Assembly: GCF_004339805.1 (NCBI RefSeq)
Contig: NZ_SLUI01000005.1
Location: 186,001-250,000 of the forward strand
Source: Anaerospora hongkongensis
Lineage (GTDB): Bacteria > Bacillota > Negativicutes > Sporomusales > DSM-15969
Direction: 5' to 3'
Length of the DNA: 64,000 nucleotides
Within the stretch, counting starts at the first letter, position 1; each line of letters opens with the position of its first letter. The position numbers were made by a program, and so were the translations under genes. Shown here piece after piece: positions 8,644-17,413 of this stretch. The notes under the pieces were generated by a model. The model did not search any database. It saw nothing but the letters and a program-made list of their open reading frames with translations, and was not told the origin of the DNA.

Positions 8644-9498
8644 TTACTGCTTTTTCCGCAATGCCTTATAGGCTTGCTCCGCTATTTTGGCAAGAAAATC
8701 ACTGGCATAGTCCTCGGAGCGGTCAGATGTCGTATAGGCACTGATCAGGATTTGATCCCGCCCGTCATCGACAAGCCCCACATCACATAGAACACCCGGC
8801 AGGGCGCCTACTTTATTCAGCACTTTGCTGTGGTGCATAAACCGGGGAATTTCTTCCCGATAAATGGTGTGCGACAGTTCTTCCTTTAAAATAGCGGAAA
8901 ACTCTTTGGCCACATAGTCTTCCCGGTAAATCCGTTCAAAAACGACGGCCATTTCCCGGGGTGTGGTAACGCTATGGTAATTGTACGCTTTGTAAGCCTC
9001 TTCGCTGTGAATCCGTGTTTTCACTAAACCTAAATCTGTCAGTACCTGCGTCAGCGCTGTCGGATTTTCGGCCTCAATTTCTTTTAGCAAGGCGTAAAAT
9101 GCCGGATTATCGCTCACCACCAGCATATCCTTAATCTGCTGATCATACTGCTTTCTCTTTGCCGTTGAGGCGTCGGCATACAGATACTTATAGACAGCTA
9201 ACGATACCACCAGCTTGTGCGTAGAGGCTGTAGGAAAGACCTCATCGGCATTAAAGCTCACCGTCTGCCCGGTTTGCAGATTTTTCGCATAGATTCCGGC
9301 CTTACCGTCAAATTGCCTGGCACTGGCATACAGCTCATCCACCAAGGGACCGGTTATAGCATTGTCTGGCGCTGCCGGCAGGGTTTGCTGCTGTTCTGTT
9401 GGCGGAACCTGGTCGGCCTTGTATTTGGGAGCCGGTCTGGTAAAGCTACAGCCTGCCAGCACGAAAAGCATCAGGACAAGCGCTATCGTTTTTCTCAT
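8644..9498 (-). CDS. Lipoprotein of class A beta-lactamase fold (serine hydrolase)
   Basis: Protein of 284 residues. Signal peptide with lipobox LAGC gives a lipid-anchored Cys at about residue 17, then a proline-rich linker. The catalytic-fold domain shows an SxxK motif (STHK), an SDN motif (VVSDNPAF) and a KxG motif (NKVGALPG), in the order of class A penicillin-recognising enzymes. A clear E166-type omega-loop motif is not visible, so true beta-lactamase activity is doubtful; a cell-wall-related hydrolase is also possible. It starts 62 bp after the larA-like stop codon in the same direction and could share its transcript. Confidence 0.82.
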   Translation of the reverse strand: MRKTIALVLMLFVLAGCSFTRPAPKYKADQVPPTEQQQTLPAAPDNAITGPLVDELYASARQFDGKAGIYAKNLQTGQTVSFNADEVFPTASTHKLVVSLAVYKYLYADASTAKRKQYDQQIKDMLVVSDNPAFYALLKEIEAENPTALTQVLTDLGLVKTRIHSEEAYKAYNYHSVTTPREMAVVFERIYREDYVAKEFSAILKEELSHTIYREEIPRFMHHSKVLNKVGALPGVLCDVGLVDDGRDQILISAYTTSDRSEDYASDFLAKIAEQAYKALRKKQ

Positions 9499-9559
9499 GC
9501 ATTCGCTCCTTAAGAATAACAGATAGTTTAACTTGTCCTGATTAGTCGGATTTTATGTT

Positions 9560-10852
9560 CTATTTTTTCAGCAGAGGAACGGTATTCGCAGCGTGAGGCA
9601 TCAGTGTTACTTTATAATCGCTGCGGCCCAGCTTTTCTTCCGCCAGCTTGAGCGCTTCTTCAAGCGTGGTCGCGGCGTACATGCCGGTGCGTTCAATAAC
9701 AGCCTTATTTTCAGGCAAGGTAATGACGATATGCGGCCGCCGCTGAATTTGCTCACCTAGTTGCAGCGCCACAAAGCCCGGCACGGTGAAAGCCTTGCGC
9801 AGTTCTATTTCCCGGTCATACAGGTTTTCGTAGGCAAACCAGCCCATAAAGTCAGGTGGTTCCTGAATATCGCTGCATTCGAGCATCAAAATAACCACAC
9901 CGTCTTCTTTACAGGCCATTGCCGCATTATCCTGCGCTTTGGTTCCCTGGTAAAAATTAATATCTTTCGGATAGCCGCCTGCCGTGGCAATCACAAGATC
10001 CGCTTTCTCCTGAATCGGTACGCCAAAAATCTCCCGCACCGTTTCACAGCCGGATAGCCAGGCCTCATACCAGTGTCCGGCAACAAACCGGGCAAATTCA
10101 CCTTCGGCATTGAGCACAACATTCAGCAAAAAGTCGGGCTTCAGCATCGCCGCCATTTCCAGCTGGTCTTCATGCATATTATTACCTTCCAGCTTACCAC
10201 TGGCGCAGGCTGAACTCGTGCCTTTGCCTACTTCGGCATCCAGACAAAAGGTATGGTTGCCCTGAATGGTGGCATAACTGGCCACACCGGGCATTATGGA
10301 CTTCCTGCCGCCGCCAAAACCGGCCATCAGGTGATATACAATCCCGCCGGTGAGAATGACTTTGTCAGCATTGACGACATGTTTATTGAGCTCGCAGCGT
10401 ACACCCCGGCTGGTTGTACCAAGGTAGACAAAATCCTCGGCGTTCATGGCATAGCTCTGTTCAATACGAATGCGGCTGACGACCTCCTCGCCATACACCG
10501 CCCGGTTTTCCGCGTCCGTATGAGTGCGGTGCGCTCCCAAGGCTACTACCAGCAGGATATCACTGTCAGGAATGCCAGCAGCATTTAATTCATCAAGCAG
10601 AACAGGCAGAAAATGCTCATGACCGATCCAGGCCCGGGTAATATCGCTGGCAACAATAGCTACCGTATCACCAGGCTGAACTGTTTGCTTCAAAGGCAGC
10701 GAGCCAATTGGATTGTCCAGTGCTTCCCGTATGGCAGCCCCGACGTCGTGAACCAGCTCCGTCTGCTTGCCTTCAATTACATCCAGTATTTTATTATCAG
10801 GCAGCTCCACGCGGATCGTGCCTTTCCCATAACCCATTTCCACTACAGACAT
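9560..10852 (-). CDS. larA: LarA-type nickel-pincer racemase/epimerase
   Basis: Protein of 430 residues, close to LarA lactate racemase. The cofactor lysine and its surrounding histidines are conserved with the spacing of the Lactobacillus enzyme: GAHRTHT (His108 equivalent), then HLMAGFGGGRK in which His and Lys are 10 apart (His174/Lys184), His in GNHTF 16 further on (His200), and a Lys in YQGTKAQDN. The enzyme should carry the nickel pincer nucleotide and racemise lactate or a related 2-hydroxyacid. The ATG at 10852 is preferred, with AGGAG upstream. The cofactor genes larB, larC and larE are not in the window, so substrate and activity are inferred. Confidence 0.87.
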   Translation of the reverse strand: MSVVEMGYGKGTIRVELPDNKILDVIEGKQTELVHDVGAAIREALDNPIGSLPLKQTVQPGDTVAIVASDITRAWIGHEHFLPVLLDELNAAGIPDSDILLVVALGAHRTHTDAENRAVYGEEVVSRIRIEQSYAMNAEDFVYLGTTSRGVRCELNKHVVNADKVILTGGIVYHLMAGFGGGRKSIMPGVASYATIQGNHTFCLDAEVGKGTSSACASGKLEGNNMHEDQLEMAAMLKPDFLLNVVLNAEGEFARFVAGHWYEAWLSGCETVREIFGVPIQEKADLVIATAGGYPKDINFYQGTKAQDNAAMACKEDGVVILMLECSDIQEPPDFMGWFAYENLYDREIELRKAFTVPGFVALQLGEQIQRRPHIVITLPENKAVIERTGMYAATTLEEALKLAEEKLGRSDYKVTLMPHAANTVPLLKK

Positions 10853-10947
10853 GCACTCATCTCCTACCAAACTCCGGCCTTAAGCCGTTCGTTTAAAGTT
10901 ATCTCATTATAGCAACAGCTCAAAAGAACGGTCAAGTTACTGACAAA

Positions 10948-10976
10948 AGAGGATGGCGCGTTTGCGCCACCCTCTT
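10948..10976 (-). terminator. Terminator of the sigma/anti-sigma unit
   Basis: GAGGGTGGCGC-AAAC-GCGCCATCCTC followed by TTTTG on the minus strand, starting right after the stop codon at 10978. Confidence 0.8.
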
Positions 10977-10977
10977 G

Positions 10978-11946
10978 CTAATCGTCACTCTTATCTTCTT
11001 TTTTCTCTGCTTTTTGCTCAGCAGCGTTCGGCTTAGTCTGCTCTTCTTTGGAAGAAGCCTCGCCATCCTTGCTGTCGTCCGCTAAGGACTGACCGATCTG
11101 ACGCAGTTCCTCTTCGGATTTGCGTCCTTCTACCGTAACCTGTCTGCTGCCGATCGCCATAGTTACTTTATTTACACCCTTGGTTGAAGGTTCTTCAACC
11201 TGTTCCGCTTTGCGCATCGCCATGCTGTACTGAGCAGGCTGTTCTTTTTGAGTAATCACAATTTCATCTTTCGTTCCGGCACCATAGACCTGGCGCCAGC
11301 TGCCCTGCTCTTCCACTGTTACATCCGCCTTGCGGTCAGGCAGCAGCAAGGCCGCTACTTTCGGCTCACTCTGTTTTGCCGCTTTTTCCGGCACATCAGC
11401 CTTGGCCGCCTTAGCGACAGCTGCCGGATTCTCACGCACGGCCGGTGCACGATCTGCCGTTGGCTCAGCTGCAGGCTGTTTCTTCTCCGTCACCTGAGAA
11501 TCGGCAGCCGGAGCGGCCGGAACAGCCGGTGTCTCAGGCAGCGGCGTTACTACCATCGGTGGCACCAGCGTTTCCTGCTTTTCCATAATAGATGGAACGC
11601 TGGGACTCTGAGCCAGCTGTTTATCCTGATTGGGGCCGGGCAGCTGTCCGGGATTCATCTGCGCTACTACCAGGAATGCGGCGGCTGCAGCCCCTGCAGC
11701 TGCCATTTGCAGCCAGCGGCGCATGCCCCTCCCGTGTTTGCCGCTGTCTGCCAACAGCTTATCAACAGTTTGATTGACTACGGCCTGGGAAGGCCGCTCA
11801 CTGCCCAGCTTATGCTTCACCACCGCGGCAAAGCGGGCCAGTTCCTGCAATTCTTGATCCTCTGTATGCATTGGTTCATTCCGGTGCAAGGCATCAATTA
11901 ATTGAGATAATTCTTCCGTTTGTTTATCTGCTTTCATTGTCGTCAT
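10978..11946 (-). CDS. Probable membrane-anchored anti-sigma factor
   Basis: Protein of 322 residues. A cytoplasmic N-terminus of about 80 residues is followed by one membrane helix (WLQMAAAGAAAAAFLVVA), then a long Pro/Ala/Lys-rich low-complexity linker and a charged acidic C-terminal tail (KEDKSDD). It starts 13 bp after an ECF sigma gene and has AAGGAGGTG before the ATG at 11946. Position and topology fit an anti-sigma factor; no zinc-finger HxxxCxxC motif is visible, so this is inferred from context. The external region may sense an envelope signal. Confidence 0.65.
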   Translation of the reverse strand: MTTMKADKQTEELSQLIDALHRNEPMHTEDQELQELARFAAVVKHKLGSERPSQAVVNQTVDKLLADSGKHGRGMRRWLQMAAAGAAAAAFLVVAQMNPGQLPGPNQDKQLAQSPSVPSIMEKQETLVPPMVVTPLPETPAVPAAPAADSQVTEKKQPAAEPTADRAPAVRENPAAVAKAAKADVPEKAAKQSEPKVAALLLPDRKADVTVEEQGSWRQVYGAGTKDEIVITQKEQPAQYSMAMRKAEQVEEPSTKGVNKVTMAIGSRQVTVEGRKSEEELRQIGQSLADDSKDGEASSKEEQTKPNAAEQKAEKKEDKSDD

Positions 11947-11959
11947 TCGTTCCACCTCC

Positions 11960-12517
11960 TTACTGTACGACTTCTTGATCTTGAAACATGCGGCGCAGGC
12001 TCTTCAACGCCCGCTGCTGCAGCATCTTGAGCGCCGCTTCCGTTTTGCCCATCATATCGGCAGCTTCTTTTACCGATAAGCCGGCAATAATTCGCAGCTC
12101 CACTGCCCGCCGCTGATCATCAGGCAGCAGCCGGACCAGCCGGGACATTTCTTCCTGCCGCTCATGATCCAGCGCAGCTTCTTCAGGACGTAAGCCGGTA
12201 TCAACAATCGGCATCTGATATTCGGCAATATCGATTACCGGCGGCGTTCTGCCTTTTTTACGCCAGTAATCGGTCACTAAATTTAAGGCAATCCGGCCTA
12301 AGTAGGTTTTAAAGGGTACATCCTTAAATTCATACCGCGATAAGGACCGGAAAGCTTTCAGAAACGTCTCCTGTGTAAGCTCCTGAGCATCTTCCGGGTT
12401 GCCCATTTTATACAATACCAACCGGTAGATGGGCTGCCAATAACAGCTTACCAGCGCATTTAAAGAATCGCGATCGCCGCCTTGCGCTTTTGTAATCACT
12501 TGCTGCTCGTTGATCAT
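11960..12517 (-). CDS. ECF (group 4) RNA polymerase sigma factor
   Basis: Protein of 185 residues with the two sigma domains only. Region 2 contains DAQELTQETFLKAFRSLSRY and the DNA-binding segment TYLGRIALNLVTDYWRKK. Region 4 contains LPDDQRRAVELRIIAGLSVKE and the recognition helix KTEAALKMLQQRALKSLRR. Typical length for ECF sigmas. It is the first gene of a unit with the probable anti-sigma factor. I could not identify its own target promoter with confidence. Confidence 0.93.
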   Translation of the reverse strand: MINEQQVITKAQGGDRDSLNALVSCYWQPIYRLVLYKMGNPEDAQELTQETFLKAFRSLSRYEFKDVPFKTYLGRIALNLVTDYWRKKGRTPPVIDIAEYQMPIVDTGLRPEEAALDHERQEEMSRLVRLLPDDQRRAVELRIIAGLSVKEAADMMGKTEAALKMLQQRALKSLRRMFQDQEVVQ

Positions 12518-12674
12518 GCCCCACCTGCCCTTCCAGTTATCGAAAATTATTTACATTACATAAACGCTAAACCGGGAAAAAAGTAACGCTGTCTTTTTCA
12601 ATTTGTCCAGGGAAAGATAAAAAAATGCCCGTTCTACCAGTAATAAAAAAGAAGATTTTTTGCCAGCCTCATGA

Positions 12675-13142
12675 TTACAGGGGCAGCACCATCGGTGTGT
12701 AGCGAACTCCCTGCTCCAGTCGTTCTTTGTTCCGGATAATAAAGCCCAGCTGTTCATAAACCGGCACGGCGTACGCTGAAGAGTTTACCGTAATCGCAGT
12801 TAACTGAGGCCGCTTTTCCTTGCAGCGTGCCACTGCTGCCTCCAGCAGTTTTTTCGCAATTCCCTTCCGCTGATAGTGGCGAGCCGTAAACAACAGCGCA
12901 ATGTGGCTGTAAATGCGCACTTCGACTGCACCGACAATCTGAGCGTCATGACAGGCAATAAACATACATGCCCCTGCCGTCAAGCGCTGCCTGATGTTAT
13001 TAGGATGGATAAATTCTAAGAACTTAGCCCGCCCTTCAGGAAGCATCCCGGCAGCGTTGTATTCGACAAAGACTTTCCCAATCATCGCCGCAATCTGCTC
13101 GCTATCTTCCGCAATTGCCGGCCGAATTACCAATGCATTCAT
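12675..13142 (-). CDS. GNAT family N-acetyltransferase
   Basis: Protein of 155 residues with the GNAT fold. The acetyl-CoA-binding motif A is present as ARHYQRKGIAKKLLEAA (QRKGIA is the Q/RxxGxG/A loop), and motif B ends in YEQLGFI. The substrate cannot be deduced. It stands alone between the sigma factor unit and the divergent DUF2600 gene. GGGCAGGTGATG lies upstream of the ATG at 13142. Confidence 0.87.
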   Translation of the reverse strand: MNALVIRPAIAEDSEQIAAMIGKVFVEYNAAGMLPEGRAKFLEFIHPNNIRQRLTAGACMFIACHDAQIVGAVEVRIYSHIALLFTARHYQRKGIAKKLLEAAVARCKEKRPQLTAITVNSSAYAVPVYEQLGFIIRNKERLEQGVRYTPMVLPL

Positions 13143-13284
13143 TTGCGGTTCATCACCTGCCCTCTGTCCGCATTTCTCTTTATTCTACCATTAGGCATAT
13201 GCTTTGGAACTCCTGCTTATTATTACCAACACCGATTTGTTACGGAAAAACAGGGTAAACTAGGCGAAAGGGGGGAGACTGACT

Positions 13285-14343
13285 ATGTTTACCTTCATTC
13301 ACCCGCTCAGTTTCGTTATCCGGTTTGTCACCCGCGTATTTCCTCAAGTCAGCCGCGAGCTTGATCACTGGCGTACTCTCGCTGCACAAATTCCGGACAG
13401 AGAGCTGGCCGCACAAGCCTTAGCCAGCATTCGCGATAAAAAATTTCATTGCCAGGGAGGCTGCATCTATAGTCTGTATCCCGGTACCGATCGCGCTGCA
13501 ATGATTCGTTTCATCGTCGCCCTGCAAACGATCAGCGATTATCTGGATAATCTTTGCGACCGCCTGACGGTGTATAATGAGGCGGCTTTTCGCCAGCTCC
13601 ATCTTGCCATGACCGATGCCCTGACCCCTCACGGTCCTTTACATAATTATTATCAGTTCTATCCGCTGCACAATGACGGTGCTTATTTAAACACCCTGGT
13701 ACTAGCCTGCCGCCGGGAAGTAGCCTGTCTGCCCGGCTATGGAGCAGTGCAGGCAAAAGCGTTTGTGCTTGCCCGCTTGTATGGCGAATTGCAAACCTAT
13801 AAGCATTTGGCACCTGACATACGGGAAGAAACCATGCTCCGCTGGACTTCAGACCATCTGCCTGATTATCCCGGCTTATCTCCCTGGGAGTTTGCTGCCG
13901 CCACCGGTTCTACCCTCGGCCTGTTCATGCTGTGTGCCGCTGCTGCCTGTCCTCATCCGAAAGAGGAAACAGCCCGGACAATCGCCACCGCCTACTTTCC
14001 CTATATTACCGGTCTGCATATCCTGCTGGACTATTTCATTGATGCAAAGGAAGACGGTGAGCATGGTGATTTGAACTTTACCGCCTATTATGCAGATGAC
14101 CGGGTAATGGCCGACCGGCTTGCCTACTTTATTAATCAAGCCAGTATACGCACCCAAATGCTGCCGAATTCAAATTTTCATCAAACGGTTATTTGCGGAC
14201 TGCTTGCCATGTATTTGTCGGACCCCAAAACAGATCACCAGCCTGAACAAACAATAAAAACCACCCTGCTGTCAAGAGCAGGGTGGCTCACCAGGCTATG
14301 CTATGCGGTTTGCCGCTTGCTGCGGCGAAAAAAGCTGCTGTAG
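13285..14343 (+). CDS. DUF2600 protein, YtpB-like (tetraprenyl-beta-curcumene synthase family)
   Basis: Protein of 352 residues of the DUF2600 family, whose Bacillus member YtpB makes tetraprenyl-beta-curcumene from a C35 isoprenoid. Acidic metal-binding-like motifs are visible: DYLDNLCDR near residue 85 and LLDYFIDAKED near 250, as expected of a class I-type prenyl enzyme. AGGGGGGAG precedes the ATG at 13285. It is the only plus-strand gene in this stretch and ends 6 bp from the convergent FtsH-like gene. The heptaprenyl diphosphate synthase partner is not in the window, so the product is inferred. Confidence 0.82.
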   Translation: MFTFIHPLSFVIRFVTRVFPQVSRELDHWRTLAAQIPDRELAAQALASIRDKKFHCQGGCIYSLYPGTDRAAMIRFIVALQTISDYLDNLCDRLTVYNEAAFRQLHLAMTDALTPHGPLHNYYQFYPLHNDGAYLNTLVLACRREVACLPGYGAVQAKAFVLARLYGELQTYKHLAPDIREETMLRWTSDHLPDYPGLSPWEFAAATGSTLGLFMLCAAAACPHPKEETARTIATAYFPYITGLHILLDYFIDAKEDGEHGDLNFTAYYADDRVMADRLAYFINQASIRTQMLPNSNFHQTVICGLLAMYLSDPKTDHQPEQTIKTTLLSRAGWLTRLCYAVCRLLRRKKLL

Positions 14344-14349
14344 AAAATC

Positions 14350-15843
14350 TTAAGCGCATTCCTCCAGCGTCTCGCCCGCCAGCAAGGCCCGGAAATCATT
14401 GCCGCTGATACTTTCTTTCTCCAGGAGTATTGCCACCACCGCTTCCAGTTTAGCGCGCTGATCGGTAATAATCCCCGTCACACCGGCCTCAACATCTTTT
14501 AGAATACCGGTAATGGTCGTATGCAGCAAAGCTTTCGGAACGTCATCAGGTGATACAATGCCCAAATCAGACATGCCGCCGAATATAATCTGCTTAGCCA
14601 TATCGGTAGCCTGTTTAAAATCATTGCCCGCTCCGGTGCTGCGATTGCCGAAAACCATTTCTTCCGCTACCGCACCGGCCAGAGCAACTCCAATTCTGCC
14701 CCGGATATAATCAACCGTATACAGATACATATCATCCTGCTGAGTTTGCCGGACGTAGCCCAGTGCATTGCCCCGGGAGGCCACATTAACGGAAGCGACC
14801 GAACCGGCATTTACAAATTCACTGACAATCGCGTGTCCTGCTTCATGCACGGCAATCCGGTATTTTTCCGCTTGATTCGGCAGCCGGTCCAGCTTTTCGC
14901 CCATGATGACCTTCTCAACAGCACTTTTCAAGTGCTTGCTGCTGATGGTTTCCGAGCCTTCACGCAGAGCCATAATTGCCGCTTCATTGGCTACGCTTTC
15001 CAGATGGGCGCCGGAAAAACCAAACGTGTCGGCAGCAAATTCATCCAGCGTAACGCCTTCAGCCAATGGTTTATTCTTCGTATGCAGTTCCAGAATAGCC
15101 AGTCGGCCTTTTTTATCAGGCAGATCAACTTTTACCTGCCGGTCAAACCGGCCTGGGCGAATTATCGCAGGATCAAGAATATCCAAACGGTTGGTAGCAC
15201 CAATCACTAAAATCCGAACGTCATCCTCATTGGACAAGCCGTCCATTTGTACCAGCAATTCATTGAGCGTCTGGTCATATTCCAGATTATTGGCGCCCTG
15301 GCCGCGTTTGCCGCACAGGACTTCGATTTCATCAATAAAGACGACCGCGTTTTCCTTGCCTTTGCGTTTGGCCAGATCACGCGCCTGCTTGAACAGCTGC
15401 CGTACCCGCTGGGCGCCGACACCGACATACATCTCGACAAACTCGGAGCCGCTGGCGGCAACAAAGGCCGAATCAATATATTGGGCAGCAGCCTTAGCCA
15501 GTAAGGTTTTACCGGTGCCTGGCGGCCCATTCAGCAATAACCCTTTTAAGGGCCTGATGCCGAGACTTTTAATTTTTTCTACATCCCTGATAAATTCAAG
15601 GGCCTCACACAGTTCCTTTTTCGCTACATCCTGACCGCCAATGTCCTCAAAGCTAATCAGCTTTTCATCGCTTTTACTGCCGCCAATTACCGCGAACGAT
15701 TTGCCGCCGCGGATATTTACCATATAATACATGGTACCGATGAGCGCGCCCAGGAAAAACAACGGCATGATGTTAACGCCCTGCCAGATAAAAAAGACAA
15801 CCGCACCAATTGCCACACCTACACCAATCTCTATGCGATTCAT
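14350..15843 (-). CDS. Short FtsH-like membrane AAA metalloprotease
   Basis: Protein of 497 residues, shorter than FtsH (usually above 600). Two closely spaced membrane helices occupy residues 5-43 with almost nothing between them, so the external domain of FtsH is missing. The AAA domain shows Walker A GPPGTGKT, Walker B VVFIDEIE and an arginine-finger region RPGRFDRQ. The zinc protease motif is HEAGH, with GAGNDFKQAT supplying the expected acidic ligand. It lies 16 bp downstream of a small membrane protein gene and probably works with it at the inner membrane. It is a paralogue rather than the housekeeping FtsH. Confidence 0.88.
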   Translation of the reverse strand: MNRIEIGVGVAIGAVVFFIWQGVNIMPLFFLGALIGTMYYMVNIRGGKSFAVIGGSKSDEKLISFEDIGGQDVAKKELCEALEFIRDVEKIKSLGIRPLKGLLLNGPPGTGKTLLAKAAAQYIDSAFVAASGSEFVEMYVGVGAQRVRQLFKQARDLAKRKGKENAVVFIDEIEVLCGKRGQGANNLEYDQTLNELLVQMDGLSNEDDVRILVIGATNRLDILDPAIIRPGRFDRQVKVDLPDKKGRLAILELHTKNKPLAEGVTLDEFAADTFGFSGAHLESVANEAAIMALREGSETISSKHLKSAVEKVIMGEKLDRLPNQAEKYRIAVHEAGHAIVSEFVNAGSVASVNVASRGNALGYVRQTQQDDMYLYTVDYIRGRIGVALAGAVAEEMVFGNRSTGAGNDFKQATDMAKQIIFGGMSDLGIVSPDDVPKALLHTTITGILKDVEAGVTGIITDQRAKLEAVVAILLEKESISGNDFRALLAGETLEECA

Positions 15844-15859
15844 TGTTCAACCTCCGCTT

Positions 15860-16372
15860 CTAGCGCGGCACTACCACATACATTTCACCGCCGTCTTTTG
15901 CCAGCTGCAGATAGACAACTTTGGCTTCAACGATGATTTTCGCTGCAACACCGGCGTCAGCCGCCTGCTTTTGCACGCGCTCGGCCATTACGGAGAAATT
16001 GCCGGTCGCGACTGCTTCTTGAATGTGATAATGCACGTTATAATAAAACTGCTCCAACTCGGGAGTGCGCTTATCTTCAATATGAATTTTGAAAGGTTTG
16101 GTTCCCAGAATGCGTTTGGCACCATCATTGATGGCACTGTACGTTTTTTGCAGGTCGTTGACATTTGCTAATGTTATATATATTTGGACAACGTCATCCT
16201 TTTTTCCTTCTTCCCAGCTAGCTTTGGCGACTCCATCAACACCTTGAAAGAGCTTATCAAGCGGCTGAGCGACGGCAAAGCGCTGCCAAACCATTTGTCC
16301 CCCGGCTAATACTGCCAATGTTGCCACAATTGCAACCACACTTACAAGCCAGTTATATTGCTTGCCATTCAT
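15860..16372 (-). CDS. Membrane-anchored protein of unknown function, partner of FtsH-like protease
   Basis: Protein of 170 residues with one N-terminal membrane helix (about 6-26, WLVSVVAIVATLAVLAGG) and a soluble domain outside. No family recognised. The ATG at 16372 follows AGGAGGGGC. It is the first gene after a strong promoter (16429-16457) and is followed 16 bp later by the FtsH-like protease gene, so it may be an adaptor, regulator or substrate of that protease. This is inference from position. Confidence 0.68.
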   Translation of the reverse strand: MNGKQYNWLVSVVAIVATLAVLAGGQMVWQRFAVAQPLDKLFQGVDGVAKASWEEGKKDDVVQIYITLANVNDLQKTYSAINDGAKRILGTKPFKIHIEDKRTPELEQFYYNVHYHIQEAVATGNFSVMAERVQKQAADAGVAAKIIVEAKVVYLQLAKDGGEMYVVVPR

Positions 16373-16428
16373 AGCGCCCCTCCTTTTGGCCTGATTGCAG
16401 AAGATATTCTTCACCAGTCTGATTATTC

Positions 16429-16457
16429 ATTATATCGTACTTCCTGCATTCAGCCAA
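16429..16457 (-). promoter_or_regulatory. Sigma-A promoter for the membrane protein/FtsH-like unit
   Basis: TTGGCT (16452-16457) and TATAAT (16429-16434) on the minus strand are 17 bp apart, about 60 bp before the ATG at 16372. Confidence 0.8.
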
Positions 16458-16540
16458 GGAGCAAGAAAAAGTATATACTTCCAAATACTTAATTGATATA
16501 CGAATTTCGACGAAATTATATAAAACTCGTACAAAAACGA

Positions 16541-16567
16541 AAAAGCCGTACCACTTTGTACGACTTT
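16541..16567 (-). terminator. Terminator at the end of the nif operon
   Basis: AAAGTCGTAC-AAAGTG-GTACGGCTTTT is followed by further T residues on the minus strand, 4 bp after the nifV(alpha) stop codon. Confidence 0.8.
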
Positions 16568-16570
16568 ACC

Positions 16571-17413
16571 TTACCACTGTTGTTTTGCAAACGAAGGCCT
16601 GCTGGCTGCTTTTGCCACAAGTCCAGCCAAATCAGCCAGCTTCTCCCGGTGAATCCCTGTACGAACATCGCCGAATTGTTCCACTGCCTGAAGCACTCTT
16701 GCCAAATCAGCATTGCCGGCTCGCTCTCCTAATCCGAGGACGGTGGTGCTGATATAGACCGCGCCTGCTTTCACAGCGGCAAGCGTATTGGCAACGGCCA
16801 GGCCAAAGTCATTGTGACCATGAAATTCAATCGGCAATGGACTTTGTTTTACTAAGAACTGCAGCTTTTCATAAGCTCCCAGAGGTTCCATACAACCTAC
16901 CGTATCGGCATAGCGAATATATTGAGCACCCCTGCTGGCAGCCAAATCTGCTACGGCCAGAAAAAATTCGGCATTTGCCCGCGAGGCATCTTCCGCGCCT
17001 ACCGAAATGCCGCAGCCGTAGCCGCGGGCAATATCCAGCGCCACTTTTAGCTGCTCCAGCACCCATTGGCGCGTTCGGTTCATTTTATGCACAATATGCA
17101 GATCTGAGACCGGTACGGAAATATGAACGACGGAAAAGCCACATTTGGCTGAAGCGTGAATGTCATCCGGTACCGCCCGGTTCCAGGCCGTAAGCGTTGC
17201 CGACAAAGGAAGCGCCAAAATACTGCGCAATACCTCCTGCTCCTCTGCCCCCATTGCCGGTATACCGGTTTCGATGCGGTCCACACCGGCATCATCCAGA
17301 GCCCGGGCAATTTCCAGTTTTTCCTCAGCGGAGAAAACTACGCCTGCAGCCTGTTCGCCGTCCCGCAGGGTTGTATCGACGATTTGCAGCCGTCTGCTGC
17401 CGCTGCTGCTCAT
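16571..17413 (-). CDS. nifV: Homocitrate synthase, catalytic subunit (NifV alpha)
   Basis: Protein of 280 residues forming only the catalytic TIM barrel of the isopropylmalate/homocitrate synthase family. The N-terminal motif DTTLRDGEQAAGV and the metal-binding FHGHNDFGLA are intact. The C-terminal part of a full NifV is absent. Start is placed at the ATG at 17413, which overlaps the upstream stop as ATGA, so translation is coupled to the omega subunit. Clostridium pasteurianum has the same split. The product, homocitrate, is the organic ligand of FeMo-cofactor. Confidence 0.9.
   Translation of the reverse strand: MSSSGSRRLQIVDTTLRDGEQAAGVVFSAEEKLEIARALDDAGVDRIETGIPAMGAEEQEVLRSILALPLSATLTAWNRAVPDDIHASAKCGFSVVHISVPVSDLHIVHKMNRTRQWVLEQLKVALDIARGYGCGISVGAEDASRANAEFFLAVADLAASRGAQYIRYADTVGCMEPLGAYEKLQFLVKQSPLPIEFHGHNDFGLAVANTLAAVKAGAVYISTTVLGLGERAGNADLARVLQAVEQFGDVRTGIHREKLADLAGLVAKAASRPSFAKQQW

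Noticed and set aside
14261..14287. Terminator CCACCCTGCT...AGCAGGGTGG
   Set aside because: It lies inside the 3' coding part of the DUF2600 gene and has no T-run.
14903..15634. Long open frame on the plus strand opposite the FtsH-like gene
   Set aside because: Its translation has no family resemblance or ribosome-binding site; it is the shadow of a conserved coding strand. The same applies to 32257-33096 (opposite fdhF) and 11248-11901 (opposite the anti-sigma gene).
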